Assembly: GCA_963854735.1 (NCBI GenBank)
Contig: OY978101.1
Span: 1,302,001 to 1,366,000, forward strand
Reading direction: 5' to 3'
DNA: 64,000 nucleotides
Origin: Marvania coccoides
Lineage: Eukaryota > Chlorophyta > Trebouxiophyceae > Chlorellales > Chlorellaceae
Shown: positions 31,801 to 41,459 of the stretch, in pieces
How the letters are laid out: each line of letters starts with the position of its first letter
How positions within the stretch are numbered: position 1 is the first letter of the stretch
Notes under the pieces: generated by a model
The model's input: only the letters and a program-made list of their open reading frames with translations
Told to the model about the DNA's origin: nothing
The model's database searches: none
Position numbers and translations under genes: made by a program

Positions 31801-31903
31801 GGGGGTTGAGAACGTCAGCCTTTCTAGCTTAGTCAACGGTCACTTTGAGTACGTGCAACGCATCGATGAGATCATGGAGTGCCTGCAAGTGGCGCTGCAC
31901 TAG
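28843..31903 (+). CDS. TMCO4: TMCO4/DUF726-family alpha/beta hydrolase with membrane segment
   Basis: Exons 28843-28967, 29134-30916, 31020-31106, 31196-31459 and 31550-31903 give 870 aa. The N-terminus starts RYSIGGLFTLALHSAAAQ, the family opening. Residues 200-330 include long acidic and Ala-rich disordered segments. A Gly/Ala-rich hydrophobic double segment (AVGGGALFAVTGGLAAPAIA onward, about residues 475-545) is the membrane domain. The hydrolase core follows across the later exons: ISGWISAPEDYTLPW, then LLMSGG-type helices, TLVSHSMGARLAFSCLLEL (nucleophile elbow Ser), LGATVAA and NCYSRNDWLLSVMF (acid region). Yeast and human homologues are poorly characterised; lipase activity has been suggested. 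The insertions make it longer than human TMCO4 (about 630 aa). Confidence 0.9.
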
Positions 31904-33276
31904 GCGCCTGCGCTTTGTTGAATTTGTTTTTTATAGTTGTTGTAGTAAGCCTGCATCCTGGGTGGTCGAATGAAAAACTCACAATTTGATTTGAAAATAC
32001 AGTCATGCTGCATCGTCTTTCGTGTACGCGTGTATTAAAAATGGGACCTCAGAATAAAAAAAATTAATCCTCCCTGTAAACTATATATATATAGATGTTT
32101 TCATAAGGAGCTAGCTGCACGAAGCTTTTGTTTTTTTTTTCTGCTCCCCTGGTGGGTTAACAACGCTGGGACAGGTGAATGCCCTGGCCCTTTTAAAGGG
32201 ATAAACCACCCCGTTGCAATAATGGGCTTATTCAGAGGCAGCACCTACAGCTTTGCCACGCACGTCTAAAAAATGTGTGTACTGCAGATGGTGGCCACGG
32301 CCGCTAGGCACACGCCCTCGTGGCGTATCAAACCCTGTAGAGCAGGAGTGCGTTCCTTTCCCTCCCCGAGGGCAGGTACCTGGCCGAGAATGCCGGCTTT
32401 TGGCGAGCAAATTCGGTTTTTTGTTATTTTCATTGATTTCACGATTTGCCAGCTCACCTCAGAAGAAACCAAGATATGGTGCGGCGGACAGAATCCCGCC
32501 TCCCGTCCCGCCCTCACATTAAAATTCCCAAAAATTGTGCGTATTTTACATTTCATTCACAACACTTGACCTTAGAGACCGCGCGCTGTGCTGCCTTTTG
32601 GGACCACACAGTGCTGGCAAAACAATTTTGACATTTTGAGCGGCAGAACAAAAATATTGCTCTCTTGAGCGGTGGCTGGGTAAATAGCCACACGAGTGAG
32701 CGAGCGAGCGAGGGAGAGGAGACTCGACGGTGCAGAGTGTTTTTGAGGTGAGCCATTTTTGATACAAAATATCTCGCCGCGTCAAACAAACGAACGTTTC
32801 TTTGGCGCATTACTCTTCTAAAGGCCTTATTTCCCTTTGATTAGTCTATTCTTTCGTTCTCGACGGGGCATTCTCGGTCAATAATTTTTCGGAGGGCCTT
32901 CACTTTTGTTCTCTTCGTAGACCAGTTGATTTTTTCACGCACGTTCTGGCGGCTGGGCGCTCCACCCTATTGTTCTTATTCCGATCGATATCGATTTTAT
33001 TTTCGGGCGGCATCAGGGGCCCGTGAGATGGAAGCGGCTCATTGAATGACCCTGAAACAGATCATCTTGTCCTGTCTCTCCCCCCCTAAACATCCTCTCG
33101 CTCCCTCCATCCCACTGTATTCGTCATTTCCACTGGTCAGCCCCCCTTTCCGAGGCGTTTGCGTCTCTCATTGTATCACTTGAGACCTCTCAGTCCCCCT
33201 CCAGCTCACCTCTCTCACCCCTCCCTTCCCCGCCCTGCAGATACCCCCTATTACGCGTGATCCACACCATACTACC
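31904..33276. other. 1.4 kb spacer: 3' flank of TMCO4-like and promoter/5' UTR of DUF506
   Basis: AT-rich first half; 32230-32570 has overlapping frames on both strands that look like a decayed sequence but match nothing I recognise. A GAGC-repeat lies at 32697-32712. The last 100 bases are pyrimidine-rich and end CCCTGCAG at 33240, so DUF506 probably has a 5' UTR intron. Confidence 0.45.
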
Positions 33277-34425
33277 ATGGTTCGGCCCGTCATCCGCGTG
33301 CCTTACCCTGAGGACGCCCCCTCGCAGCGGCGAGCGCCGCTGAGCCCGTTTGCCGAGCAGCCGCGCTTCATCACGGGCAACAGCGCCAAGGACCCGCGGC
33401 TCATGAGCAAGGTGCCCTCGCTGCTGTTCGAAATGGAGGACGCCGAGGAGGCGACAGACGTGGGAGACCCCCTGGACAGTCCCGCTGAGCCAGAAGCTAT
33501 GAAGAAGCTGCACGCCCTGCTGCAGCCACGCACAGACCAAGAGTACATGCTGGCGCTGCACGTGCGCATCGCCGCGGACGAAGCCGCCAAGCGCGGCGCC
33601 GCGCATCTAACTGTCTACGAGCTGGCCGACGTGCTCCGTCGCCTGGGCTACTCTGTGAAGCTGCGCACCGCGCTGGGCGGCGGGTGGGGCGGCGCTTGCC
33701 TTCGCAACCTCCGCCACAGCTTCCTGGCGGTCACGCTGTCGCAGGACGGCAGCGGAGAGGACAGCGCCGCTGTGGTGGTGGACCCTCGCTTCCAGGAGCA
33801 GTTTGAGATAGCACACTCCACGTCGCGGTACGCACGCGTGCTGTCCGAGGTCCCCGCTGAGCTGGTGGCGGCCCCCGAGCGCCTGGCGGCGCTGGTCGAC
33901 CTGCTGTGCACTGAAATGGCAGTGGCGTTTTCTCACACCGGGACGCCCGTCCCGCCCTGGCGTCAGGCAGCCGCCATGCTGTCCAAGTGGCAGCCGCGGC
34001 GGTCGGAAGAGGTGGATGTGAGCCGGGAGGGCGTGGCTGGCGGCCTGGATGTGGCCGCAGCCATCAACGCGGCGGCAGCACGCGGCGGTGGCGGCGCCCC
34101 TGGCAAGCAGTTCACTGGGAACAACACCGTGGCGCAGCGGCTGGCGATGCTGGGGGTGGAGGCCGCGCCCGCAAGCCCCATCAGCGAGGGCATGGAGGAC
34201 CTGGAGACCTGGAGCACTGGCACAGATGATGCGCTGGTGCCTTCGCCCAACGACGCCGTCTGCCTGTCGATCAGCCCGCATGAGGGCGAGCGCTGCCTCC
34301 GCGTGGCGCCTGGGGAGCCTCGACAGGTCTCCGACCGCGTGCCGCTGCACTTCCAAGGCCTGAAAGCCATCGCTGAGGCTCCCGGCGGCGTTCACCAGCC
34401 CTTCCGCCGCAACTCCTGGGCATGA
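33277..34425 (+). CDS. DUF506 / PDDEXK-like family protein, plant type
   Basis: One coding exon, 382 aa. The family core is unmistakable: LTVYELADVLRRLGYSVKLR, LRNLRHSFLAV, VVVDPRFQEQFEIAHSTSRY, VLSEVPAELVAAPERLAALV, LLCTEMAVAFSHTGTPVPPW and MLSKW. These match plant DUF506 (PDDEXK_6) proteins, which are restricted mainly to the green lineage and are of unsettled biochemical role, some linked to root-hair control in Arabidopsis. The conserved domain spans about residues 85-250; the rest is Ala/Gly/Ser-rich. A 5' UTR intron ending at 33240 is suggested by a polypyrimidine tract and CAG. Confidence 0.92.
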   Translation: MVRPVIRVPYPEDAPSQRRAPLSPFAEQPRFITGNSAKDPRLMSKVPSLLFEMEDAEEATDVGDPLDSPAEPEAMKKLHALLQPRTDQEYMLALHVRIAADEAAKRGAAHLTVYELADVLRRLGYSVKLRTALGGGWGGACLRNLRHSFLAVTLSQDGSGEDSAAVVVDPRFQEQFEIAHSTSRYARVLSEVPAELVAAPERLAALVDLLCTEMAVAFSHTGTPVPPWRQAAAMLSKWQPRRSEEVDVSREGVAGGLDVAAAINAAAARGGGGAPGKQFTGNNTVAQRLAMLGVEAAPASPISEGMEDLETWSTGTDDALVPSPNDAVCLSISPHEGERCLRVAPGEPRQVSDRVPLHFQGLKAIAEAPGGVHQPFRRNSWA

Positions 34426-36127
34426 CCCGCCTTTGCCTACCCCTTCCTACCCCCCTTCCCCTTCTACCCCCTTCTGCATTTCTCTTTCTACTTAACGAAA
34501 AAAGAGCGCAAAAAAACGAGTATTTCGGTTTTGGCGTGTCACCTTGAGCCCCCTTTTTTATTTTTCCAAGTTTTCCAAAGAGCTGCGGCCCTGGTGACGC
34601 CCTGCCAACGAGCATCCCACCCCCCTGAACCCTACCCCAAATTTTATCTTTTCATCTATCCCCGATTCTTCTATCCCCGATTGACGCCACCTTTCCAAGG
34701 AATGAGATACACAATGCACGTACGCCGACAATGCTTACGATCGCCAATGCCCCCTTTCTTCTCACACCACACCACCACCACCCGTTCCCCACAAAAAGAA
34801 CAGCGCTGTCTTTTCTTCTCAGGCAGGTTCTTCCTTCAGCCCCGCCGCCATTTCAACTCTCCCCCGCACCAAATACGGTGTGACTGGGCAGAGGGCGGGG
34901 CGCCAATTTTGCACACCCTTTTGCACCGTTTTTTCTATCTCTCTTGCCCCCATTTCTCGCGGTTTTCTATTTTTGTGGGCGAGACCCCCCCTCTTTCATG
35001 CTTCAGAATTTTCAGAACCGTTGCATTTTCCAAGACCCTGCCGGCCGAGCTGCTTTTTTCGGCTGGGCCGGCACGATCTCTGCTTTTCCCCCCCTTTCTC
35101 CTTTTCTGTTTCCTGCTCTTCCTGCTTTTTCCCCTCGATTTCTCCATTTTGAATCTTCACTAGAAGCTTTTGAGAAACGAACGACGACGATTAATTCTTT
35201 AACTAATTAAGGCAGGCTTGCTTTTTGTCTTCTTTTTGTTCATTGAGCTTGCCTTAATGCCTGTGTGATGTTCAGTTCAGTCGGTAGAGCCTTTTTCCTA
35301 TTTTTGTGGTCAATGACACCCTCCCATTTCTGATGAAGAGCTTTTGCTTTTATCTCTGCTTGGGTTGCAGTCGACCTGGCGAATTTATTCTCTCCCGTCT
35401 GAAATTTTCTCCCTGTCCATCGCGTTTTCAAGTCTATCTTGTGGATAATTCTTTTTAAAAAATGATGCTTCGTTGCCTTTTTCTAAACAATGCCGCTCCT
35501 TTTGTTTCTGGTGTAAGATCTTATTTTTAAATTGCACTGCTGCTCCAGCAGACAGGCGAGGCGGTATACCGGTAGTGCTCACAATCGTCAATAGGATCAG
35601 GCAAAGCACTTGCACAAACGAAAGAGGAAACGGCGAGACAAAGCAGGGAGAAGAAAAACACAGGAAATATTGAGACGGCAAGCTCTCGTTCTCACCCCAA
35701 AAAGCAGCAAAACAGCAAAAGAAAGAATGAAGAACAGGCTCAGCGGTGAATAATTGCGGTGGGTGATGGTACAGTGTGGAAAGAAAAAGGGGAAAAAGTG
35801 AAAGACAACGGTCGCCAGCTAAAAGGGAAAGAGAATCAGTGTACAGGGCGCTGGAGGCCGACGGGTGAAATATAAAAAAAACGAAAGGTAAGAAATAAAA
35901 GTGGATTGAAGAGGGAGAAGGAGAAGGGCACGTGCGTTCAAGTGAGTGAGGGGAAAGTCGGCCATCGAATAGAGAAATAAAACGCCCTCAGGGCGCTACA
36001 AAAGTCAAGAGGGGGCGTATTTTCAACTGGTTAATTCTAAAATATTTAGAGGCGTCTCTCCTCTTTCGGGAGGTTGATTTTCTTTTTCTCAGGCCCTACA
36101 GATGGCTCCTCAACAACTCCACCGTTC
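34426..36127. other. 1.7 kb convergent spacer
   Basis: Lies between the 3' ends of DUF506 (+) and the SLP phosphatase (-). 34430-35160 is strongly pyrimidine-rich on the plus strand, which produces a 210-codon Phe/Pro/Leu/Ser-rich frame that I do not accept as a gene. 35640-36000 is purine-rich. Long 3' UTRs are the simplest explanation. Confidence 0.5.
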
Positions 36128-37758
36128 TCAAGCGCTTCCCAGCTGCGCTCCTAGCTGCCCCAGCGGGTTATTACTGTTACTGTTGCCGTTGGCTGCTCCC
36201 CTGCTGCGCCGCTGTCCGTACACAAACATGCTCTCCTCCACGCTGCCGTTGGCCAGCCCCCGCAGCATCCGCGCAAACAACTTCCCTTCCGCGTCTTTGA
36301 AGAACTCCAGCACCTGGGGCTCGGCGTTCAGCACACCTGAAGACATGCCAGCGTCCACCCTCCACACCCGCCCGTCGCACTCCGTGTTGACGCCAGCCAT
36401 CTGCGGGGTGTGGCCCACCACCATGGCCACCGCATCCAGGTCCTTGAGCACGGCGTCCAGCTGCATGGTCATGTGGATGCGGTCGTCTGCGATGGGGGAA
36501 AAATTTGTTTAAAGGGGGTTATAGTTATAGCCAGCTAAGGTATTGGTGGTGGTGCGAAATACGAAGAAAGAAGGAGAAAAGAGGGAAGGGGCAGGCGGGA
36601 AACGCGAAACGAATCAAGGAGAGGAGGAAGTGTCTAAAAAGTAAAAAAATCCACGTTGAGTTTCTTTTTTGATTTCTTAGTGAATAATAGCATCAAAAAC
36701 ACTCTCCAATGCAACACTACAACTGAAACACGTAGCGCTGGATGCACCTGGATTATTGATATAAACTCACATGGCGAGGCACGCTCCTTTCCGAACGTTC
36801 GGTTCCACATCACCGAGTTGGAGTCTCCCATCGCAGGGAACGGCGGGGTGGGGGCGCTGCCGTCGGACGAGTGCTGCCCCATCATCCACGCGTGCACCTC
36901 GTCGTTGATCCGCTGTAGTCCGTACTTGCTGTGGTGCGGCAACAGCCCGCCATGTGCAAACACGATATCGTTCACCACCAACACTGTGGGGTTCTTCGCG
37001 AGCTCCCGCGCCATCTGGCCGCCGGGGCGGTACAGCGCCCACCGCGCCTTCAGCACGCCTTGCCTGTCGGTGGCGATCTCTTGCTCCGACATGCCCGCTG
37101 CCACCGCCGACTCCCAGAACGCGCCAGGCGTGACGTACCGGAAGTCCCCGGCCACGTTAAGAGACTCGTGGTTGCCGTTGAGCATCCACACCGCGCCGCC
37201 GTGCTTGCGCGCCTGCCTGTCGAGCTCCCGCAGCAGCAGCACAGTCGAAATTTCAGAGTCGCCCCGATCTAGCACGTCACCCAGTTGCACCACCGTGGCA
37301 TCACCGCCCACCCACCGCACCTGGCCGTCATCCTCCGCCAGCACCCCCGAGAGCTCCAGGCACGCCAGAGTCTTCTGCAGGTCACCGTGAAGGTCGCCAA
37401 TGGCTACGATGCGGCCGGTAGCTTTCACAAAGGCGGGAGGACCACAGGATACGGGCTGGGAGGGCAGCTCCTGGGCCATCTCTTGCGTGACGCTCACCCG
37501 GAGGGTCTCGAATGCCACGGCCTCGGCGGCAGCGGCGCGCAGATCGCCCCTGCCGTGGGCAGCGGACGAGCAGATGAGCAGCGTTGTGGTGGAGCATAGG
37601 AGGTTTCGCCGGGAGGGGTGGGCGGGCAGCCCGCGGCTGCGTTGGGTTGCTAAATTCGTTGGGCGGGGACACAAGGAGCCGGGTTGGGCCTGGCGCGTTG
37701 TGAACGAGGACGATAAGGTGGACATCGAGGGCAGGCTCGTGGGGAGCGAGACTGGCAT
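36128..37758 (-). CDS. SLP1: Shewanella-like protein phosphatase (SLP), plastid-targeted
   Basis: Exons 36771-37758 and 36128-36486 give 448 aa. A PPP-superfamily metallophosphoesterase of the bacterial-like SLP class found in plants and algae. Motifs in order: GRIVAIGDLHGDLQKTL, VVQLGDVLDRGD, MLNGNHESLNV, IVFAHGGLLPHH, MWNRTF, AMVVGHTPQ and RVDAGMSSGV. All metal ligands (Asp, His, Asp, Asn, His, His) are kept. The N-terminal 48 residues are Ser/Thr/Pro-rich and acid-poor, like a transit peptide, and are followed by SRRNLLCSTTTLLICSSAAHG, which resembles a twin-arginine lumenal signal (see findings). The C-terminal 40 residues are Asn/Ser/Gly-rich. An alternative start at 37725 (MSTLSS) is possible. 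Divergent from the C2orf69-family gene. Confidence 0.92.
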
Positions 37759-38087
37759 GGGCTTTCAGTTTGCGTGGACCTATCGACGTAAAAAAATAAT
37801 TATTATTTCTGGGGTGATTGAGAGCCTGAGCACAGGACAGAAACACAGGGATGTTTGTGATTGGAAATTATCACCACAAATTATGGAATGAAATAGAGCG
37901 ATGCGCAAGCTGTAATTTATTCCAGAACAATAATATTACCCAGAGAGGACCATTGCGGTTGCAGATGGTGGTTAAATTTGTGGTTTCAATTTTTTGGAGA
38001 CAAAGAAAGAAAATATCAACGCCATTTTCACCGCCTGTGATTGCTGGAGGAGTTCAGCAACTCCTTTAAAAATACGCATCTCCCACA
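37759..38087. promoter_or_regulatory. Bidirectional promoter region: SLP / C2orf69-family
   Basis: 329 AT-rich bases between divergent start codons; no ORF of interest. Confidence 0.5.
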
Positions 38088-39113
38088 ATGTCAAAGACGG
38101 TCATTGCCAAGGGCGTGCATGGGGTCAATAAGCTGCAAGTTCTTAAACTTGATCAGTGCACTGGAAACAGCAGAATAGTGGCCTTTTTCCTGGGCGATCG
38201 CATCGAGCAGTACGGCGTGGACCCCGAGATCATGCAGCTCCAAGACCCCGCCGAGGTGTCGCGCATCCTGGCTGAGAAATTTCCCGCAGCGGCGGCAGTC
38301 TGCGTAATATCTGCTTCCCACGTAGAAGCCGGCTGCGCCTGCTACCACCACTTTTTCGACAAGCTGACGCTCACGGGGGAGCCTCTGGGGTACAACGGGC
38401 GCAGTTACAAAGCCTCGGAGCAGCTTCAATCGCTGCTGACTGCTGCAGGCTTGTGGCCCATTGCTTCATCCCCCTCAGATTTGAATTCATTGCCAGCTGT
38501 GGAGGTCATCGGCTTCAGCAAAGGCGGCATTATTATTAACCAGGCAAGCTTTGCAAAAGGAGTAAAGGAAGATAGTCTTATTTGGAATGTGTGGCAACTG
38601 ACAAACGCTGGTTGGCCAATTTTCCCGCAGTTGATAGCCGAGCTCGCTGAGCTGGCTTCAGCCCCAGCTGGGACGCCGCCCCCACCCTCAGCTCCGTTAC
38701 TCCACTCGTTGAGGCGATTGCATTACTTGGACGCTGGGCTGAACTGTAGGGGCGCTTATATGACAGACCCAAGGAGCATTGAGAGCTTGGGTGCGTGGTG
38801 CGTCGCCCACCCTGGCACCCTTTCTATCGCTTTGCACGGCACCCCGCGCCAGTGGAGTACGTAGTTGGGCTTGTTCTCCCTTGTTCTCAATTTTTTTCAT
38901 TCTAGATCCCAGCCTACTCGTCTCCCCCCTGCAGGTGACCCCCGCCGGCCTTTTCTTGCTGCCGAGCGAGACCTCATGCTGCAGCTATGTGCCCATGCGA
39001 TGCTTCCCACGCAAGTCAAGGAATATTTTCAGGGCGAAACACCGCTGACGTTGCGAATGCATTTTGAGATAATAAAGGCGATGGACCCCGCCTTCCTTGC
39101 TTCTCCGCAATAG
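38088..39113 (+). CDS. C2orf69 (UPF0565)-family protein
   Basis: Exons 38088-38543, 38631-38856 and 38935-39113 give 286 aa. Family features: IVAFFLGDRIEQYG (FFPGD-type opening), a YxHFFDKLTLTGEPLGYNG segment, EVIGFSKGGIIINQ (nucleophile-elbow-like GFSKG) joined directly to LIAELAEL, HYLDAGLNCRGAYMTD, IALHGTPRQW and a tail with PLTLRMHFEII. Human C2orf69 is a mitochondrial protein needed for normal glycogen and mitochondrial function; the fold is alpha/beta-hydrolase-like. Intron 1 most likely uses a GC donor (CAG|GCAAGC), because homologues continue GFSKG...NQL without insertion; an in-frame GT donor 18 bases on would add ASFAKG. No organelle presequence is obvious. Confidence 0.85.
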
Positions 39114-39629
39114 CCCTTCCTCTCTTTAAATTGCAAAATACATAGCATAAAATTTTGTGGGATTGAGGAGAGATATAGGGGGCAGAGAGAGACTGTGCTG
39201 TCCTGAGTGTCGCTGAGCTGGCACAAAACAAACGAGGCAAGCAACAACACGTGATGGGTGCTGCTGTTTAAAGCATATATCGATGTAACTTAATGGCCGA
39301 TGGTATTTATCCCATGGGGACGCGGTGAAAAGCGAGATTTTGTTGCATTATGGGTGCTATAACCCCTCGGTTTTCAAAGCTGTGATGCGACAGCCTCTGG
39401 TCTCCTGCAACGCGGCGTCCTATACATGTAAAATGCGATTGAATGCCCCTATCTGATTGCGACTTGGTCAAAAGTGTCGGCGAGTCATCGCCCAGATCCG
39501 CAAAATTTTTGTGCCCTGAAGCTGACAGGCTGGGGGTTGGAAGCCCTGGAATGAGTGTCATTTGCCCCTAACCCCGCCCCAATATTTTAAATTTCTAAAC
39601 CTATAATAAAGCAGCAGCCTTTGGTGCTA
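39114..39629. other. Spacer between two plus-strand genes
   Basis: AT-rich with AGAGAGA and GGGG patches; presumably the 3' UTR of the C2orf69-family gene and the promoter of the next gene. No ORF supported. Confidence 0.5.
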
Positions 39630-40772
39630 ATGGCGCCCCAGGCTGCCGCACCTGGCACTCTTCCCTGTGATCGATCAAACACTCAAGCTGACTCCGTAGC
39701 TTCGAAGCCACCTCCGGCCGCCCGTAGCTCAGCTAGTTCATATTACAAACATCACGGCTGCTACCACTGTGAGTCCTGCTCTGTTCTGTCTGAATTTGTA
39801 GCCTGGAAATATGTCGAGTTGTGGAAAAGAGCGATTTTTTTGCCCCTTCTGATCATATTTGATGCCATTCGATATGCAGGTATCGCATGCTGTGAGTTGC
39901 TCCGAAAGCTCCAAATTTGGAATGTGCCTGATAATGCTGGCTGCCGGGGTTGCCGCCGCTATGTGCCAGCCCCTCATAAACGCCCCCCTTTTTTCTCCTG
40001 ACCGTTTTTTCCTGGTGATATATAAATTGCAGGCAGCGGAGGTCTTTCCTACACACAAATCTCAAGTTTAAGGTCAGCAGGCAAAAATATCATCGGCGAT
40101 ATACAATTTTTTTAATTTTTTTTGCCTCGTCAATTCTTCTCCAGCGCGCATTTTCAGCACCCAACAGGCTGTAACAAGCCTGGGGGGGGGGGGGGGCTAA
40201 ACTCACTAGAAATACAGCAACCGTATATCTGGATTTTTTGCTAATCTAAAGTGCCTACGTATTTCTTTCTTTATCCGCAGATCACTTCACGGCGCAGACA
40301 AAGGTGACTGGGGCCCATGTGGACGCCAGGATGCCATGCAGTACTACGATTACTACCGAAGAATGCCGATGGACCGGGAGGGCAAATGGAGGTGGGTTCA
40401 TTCTAGCCAAAATGACCCCTCAATTTAATAGCAGCTGCTGAATCACCAAACTTATTTTCCGTACTTTTTTCTTTTCGCAGGAAATCATGGCACGGTGAAG
40501 TGTGCCCCCCTTCGGATCTCACCCACCGCCGCGGCTCCCAGCACCTCGCCCTCCACGTCCCTGCAGCCTGCACCAACGTTCAAGAGGACGCCAGCGTGTT
40601 CTTCTTGGGGCCGGTGAGGATGAGCATGTCGACAAAAGCTGATACCCTGCGGACCTCCTCCTCCGTGTCTTCAGTCTCCTCCACCCACTCCTCTTCCTGC
40701 TACCTCTCCGCCTCTCAGCTGCCGGGGTCGGGGAACATCCTGTCGACAATGCGCGAAGAAATCAGAACATGA
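39630..40772 (+). CDS. Protein of unknown function assembled from 5 small exons (197 aa)
   Basis: Exons 39630-39768, 39880-39891 (a 12-nt microexon), 40033-40072, 40281-40391 and 40481-40772 close in phase. Every junction has good GT-AG signals (CACT|GTGAGT, GATATGCAG|, GCT|GTGAGT, AATTGCAG|, TTTAAG|GTCAGC, ATCCGCAG|, GGAG|GTGGGT, TTTCGCAG|). Skipping the microexon also keeps frame, losing four residues. The protein has an N-terminal Ala/Pro/Ser region, a Cys/His patch (YKHHGCYHCIAC), a polar core (DKGDWGPCGRQDAMQYYDYY and GKWRKSWHGEVCP), then a Ser-rich tail. No family recognised. The ORF-only view misses this gene, so experimental support would be useful. Confidence 0.5.
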
Positions 40773-41459
40773 GCTGAAACTCATCCCAACCCGCACATAC
40801 ACACCACGTAACCTCCATGAAACATTAAGAAAATTTTGTCGTGAAACACCCCGAGCGTGGGATACCGGTATTGCTGCGTTTTTTATATTAATTTGTACTT
40901 CCTTCTTATCGAATCAAATCACTCCAGTTTTCCTAAAATACTCCCCATTATTGTTTTTTTTTCTTTTGAGTCTCTCTCAACGAGTATCTAAATATCTTTC
41001 TCTCTCTCTGTAATATTTCTTTCTTTCTGACAAAAAATTTCGAGCTGTGGAGGGCTTGATGCTGCCAAGGTGGAAGTGTGCAAGAGTGCCTGGTGGCAGC
41101 GGTCGCATGTGAGGTACAGCTGCTTTAAGCATCTTCTTTCTTTTAAGCATGCTCTGCCTGCTGACCCATCATTTTTTTTTCTGGAGATTACGCCTCCTGA
41201 TTACGCTGTAGCATCTTTTTGTCACTATAAAAAACAACTGTTTGAAAAGACCAAAGGGCAGCCATGGCGGCGCTGGTGAGATATTTTCTCGAATGACTAT
41301 AAAATTGTTTGAACTTTGATAAAGGTCAGCCACACACACCGAGCTGTACTGTATCAATTGTAGTTTCGATGTCATGTTCTCTCAATATATTTTGATTGAG
41401 CACTCGCGCACAAGCCTCGACACTGTTTAATTTTGGTGATCATGCAGATTAAATATTAA
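40773..41459. other. Spacer upstream of the ubiquitin protease gene
   Basis: AT-rich, with CT-rich microsatellite-like runs at about 40995-41035. Presumably the 3' UTR of the preceding gene and the USP promoter. No ORF supported. Confidence 0.5.

Noticed and set aside
32253..32570. Overlapping ORFs on both strands near 32.3 kb
   Set aside because: All three frames look equally open and none has a domain. A Cys-containing plus frame was considered as a transposase zinc ribbon, but the spacing does not fit.
34531..35163. 210-codon plus-strand ORF
   Set aside because: Phe/Pro/Leu/Ser-rich because the strand is pyrimidine-rich; no domain and no GC3 bias like real exons. It lies in the 3' flank of the DUF506 gene.
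35265..35310. A-box-like string (TCAGTCGGTAGAGC)
   Set aside because: No B box or cloverleaf could be built around it, so a tRNA or SINE is not supported.
39715..39760. tRNA-like D-arm string (GTAGCTCAGCTAG)
   Set aside because: No matching acceptor stem, anticodon arm or T-loop follows, and the bases are coding in exon 1 of the gene at 39630.
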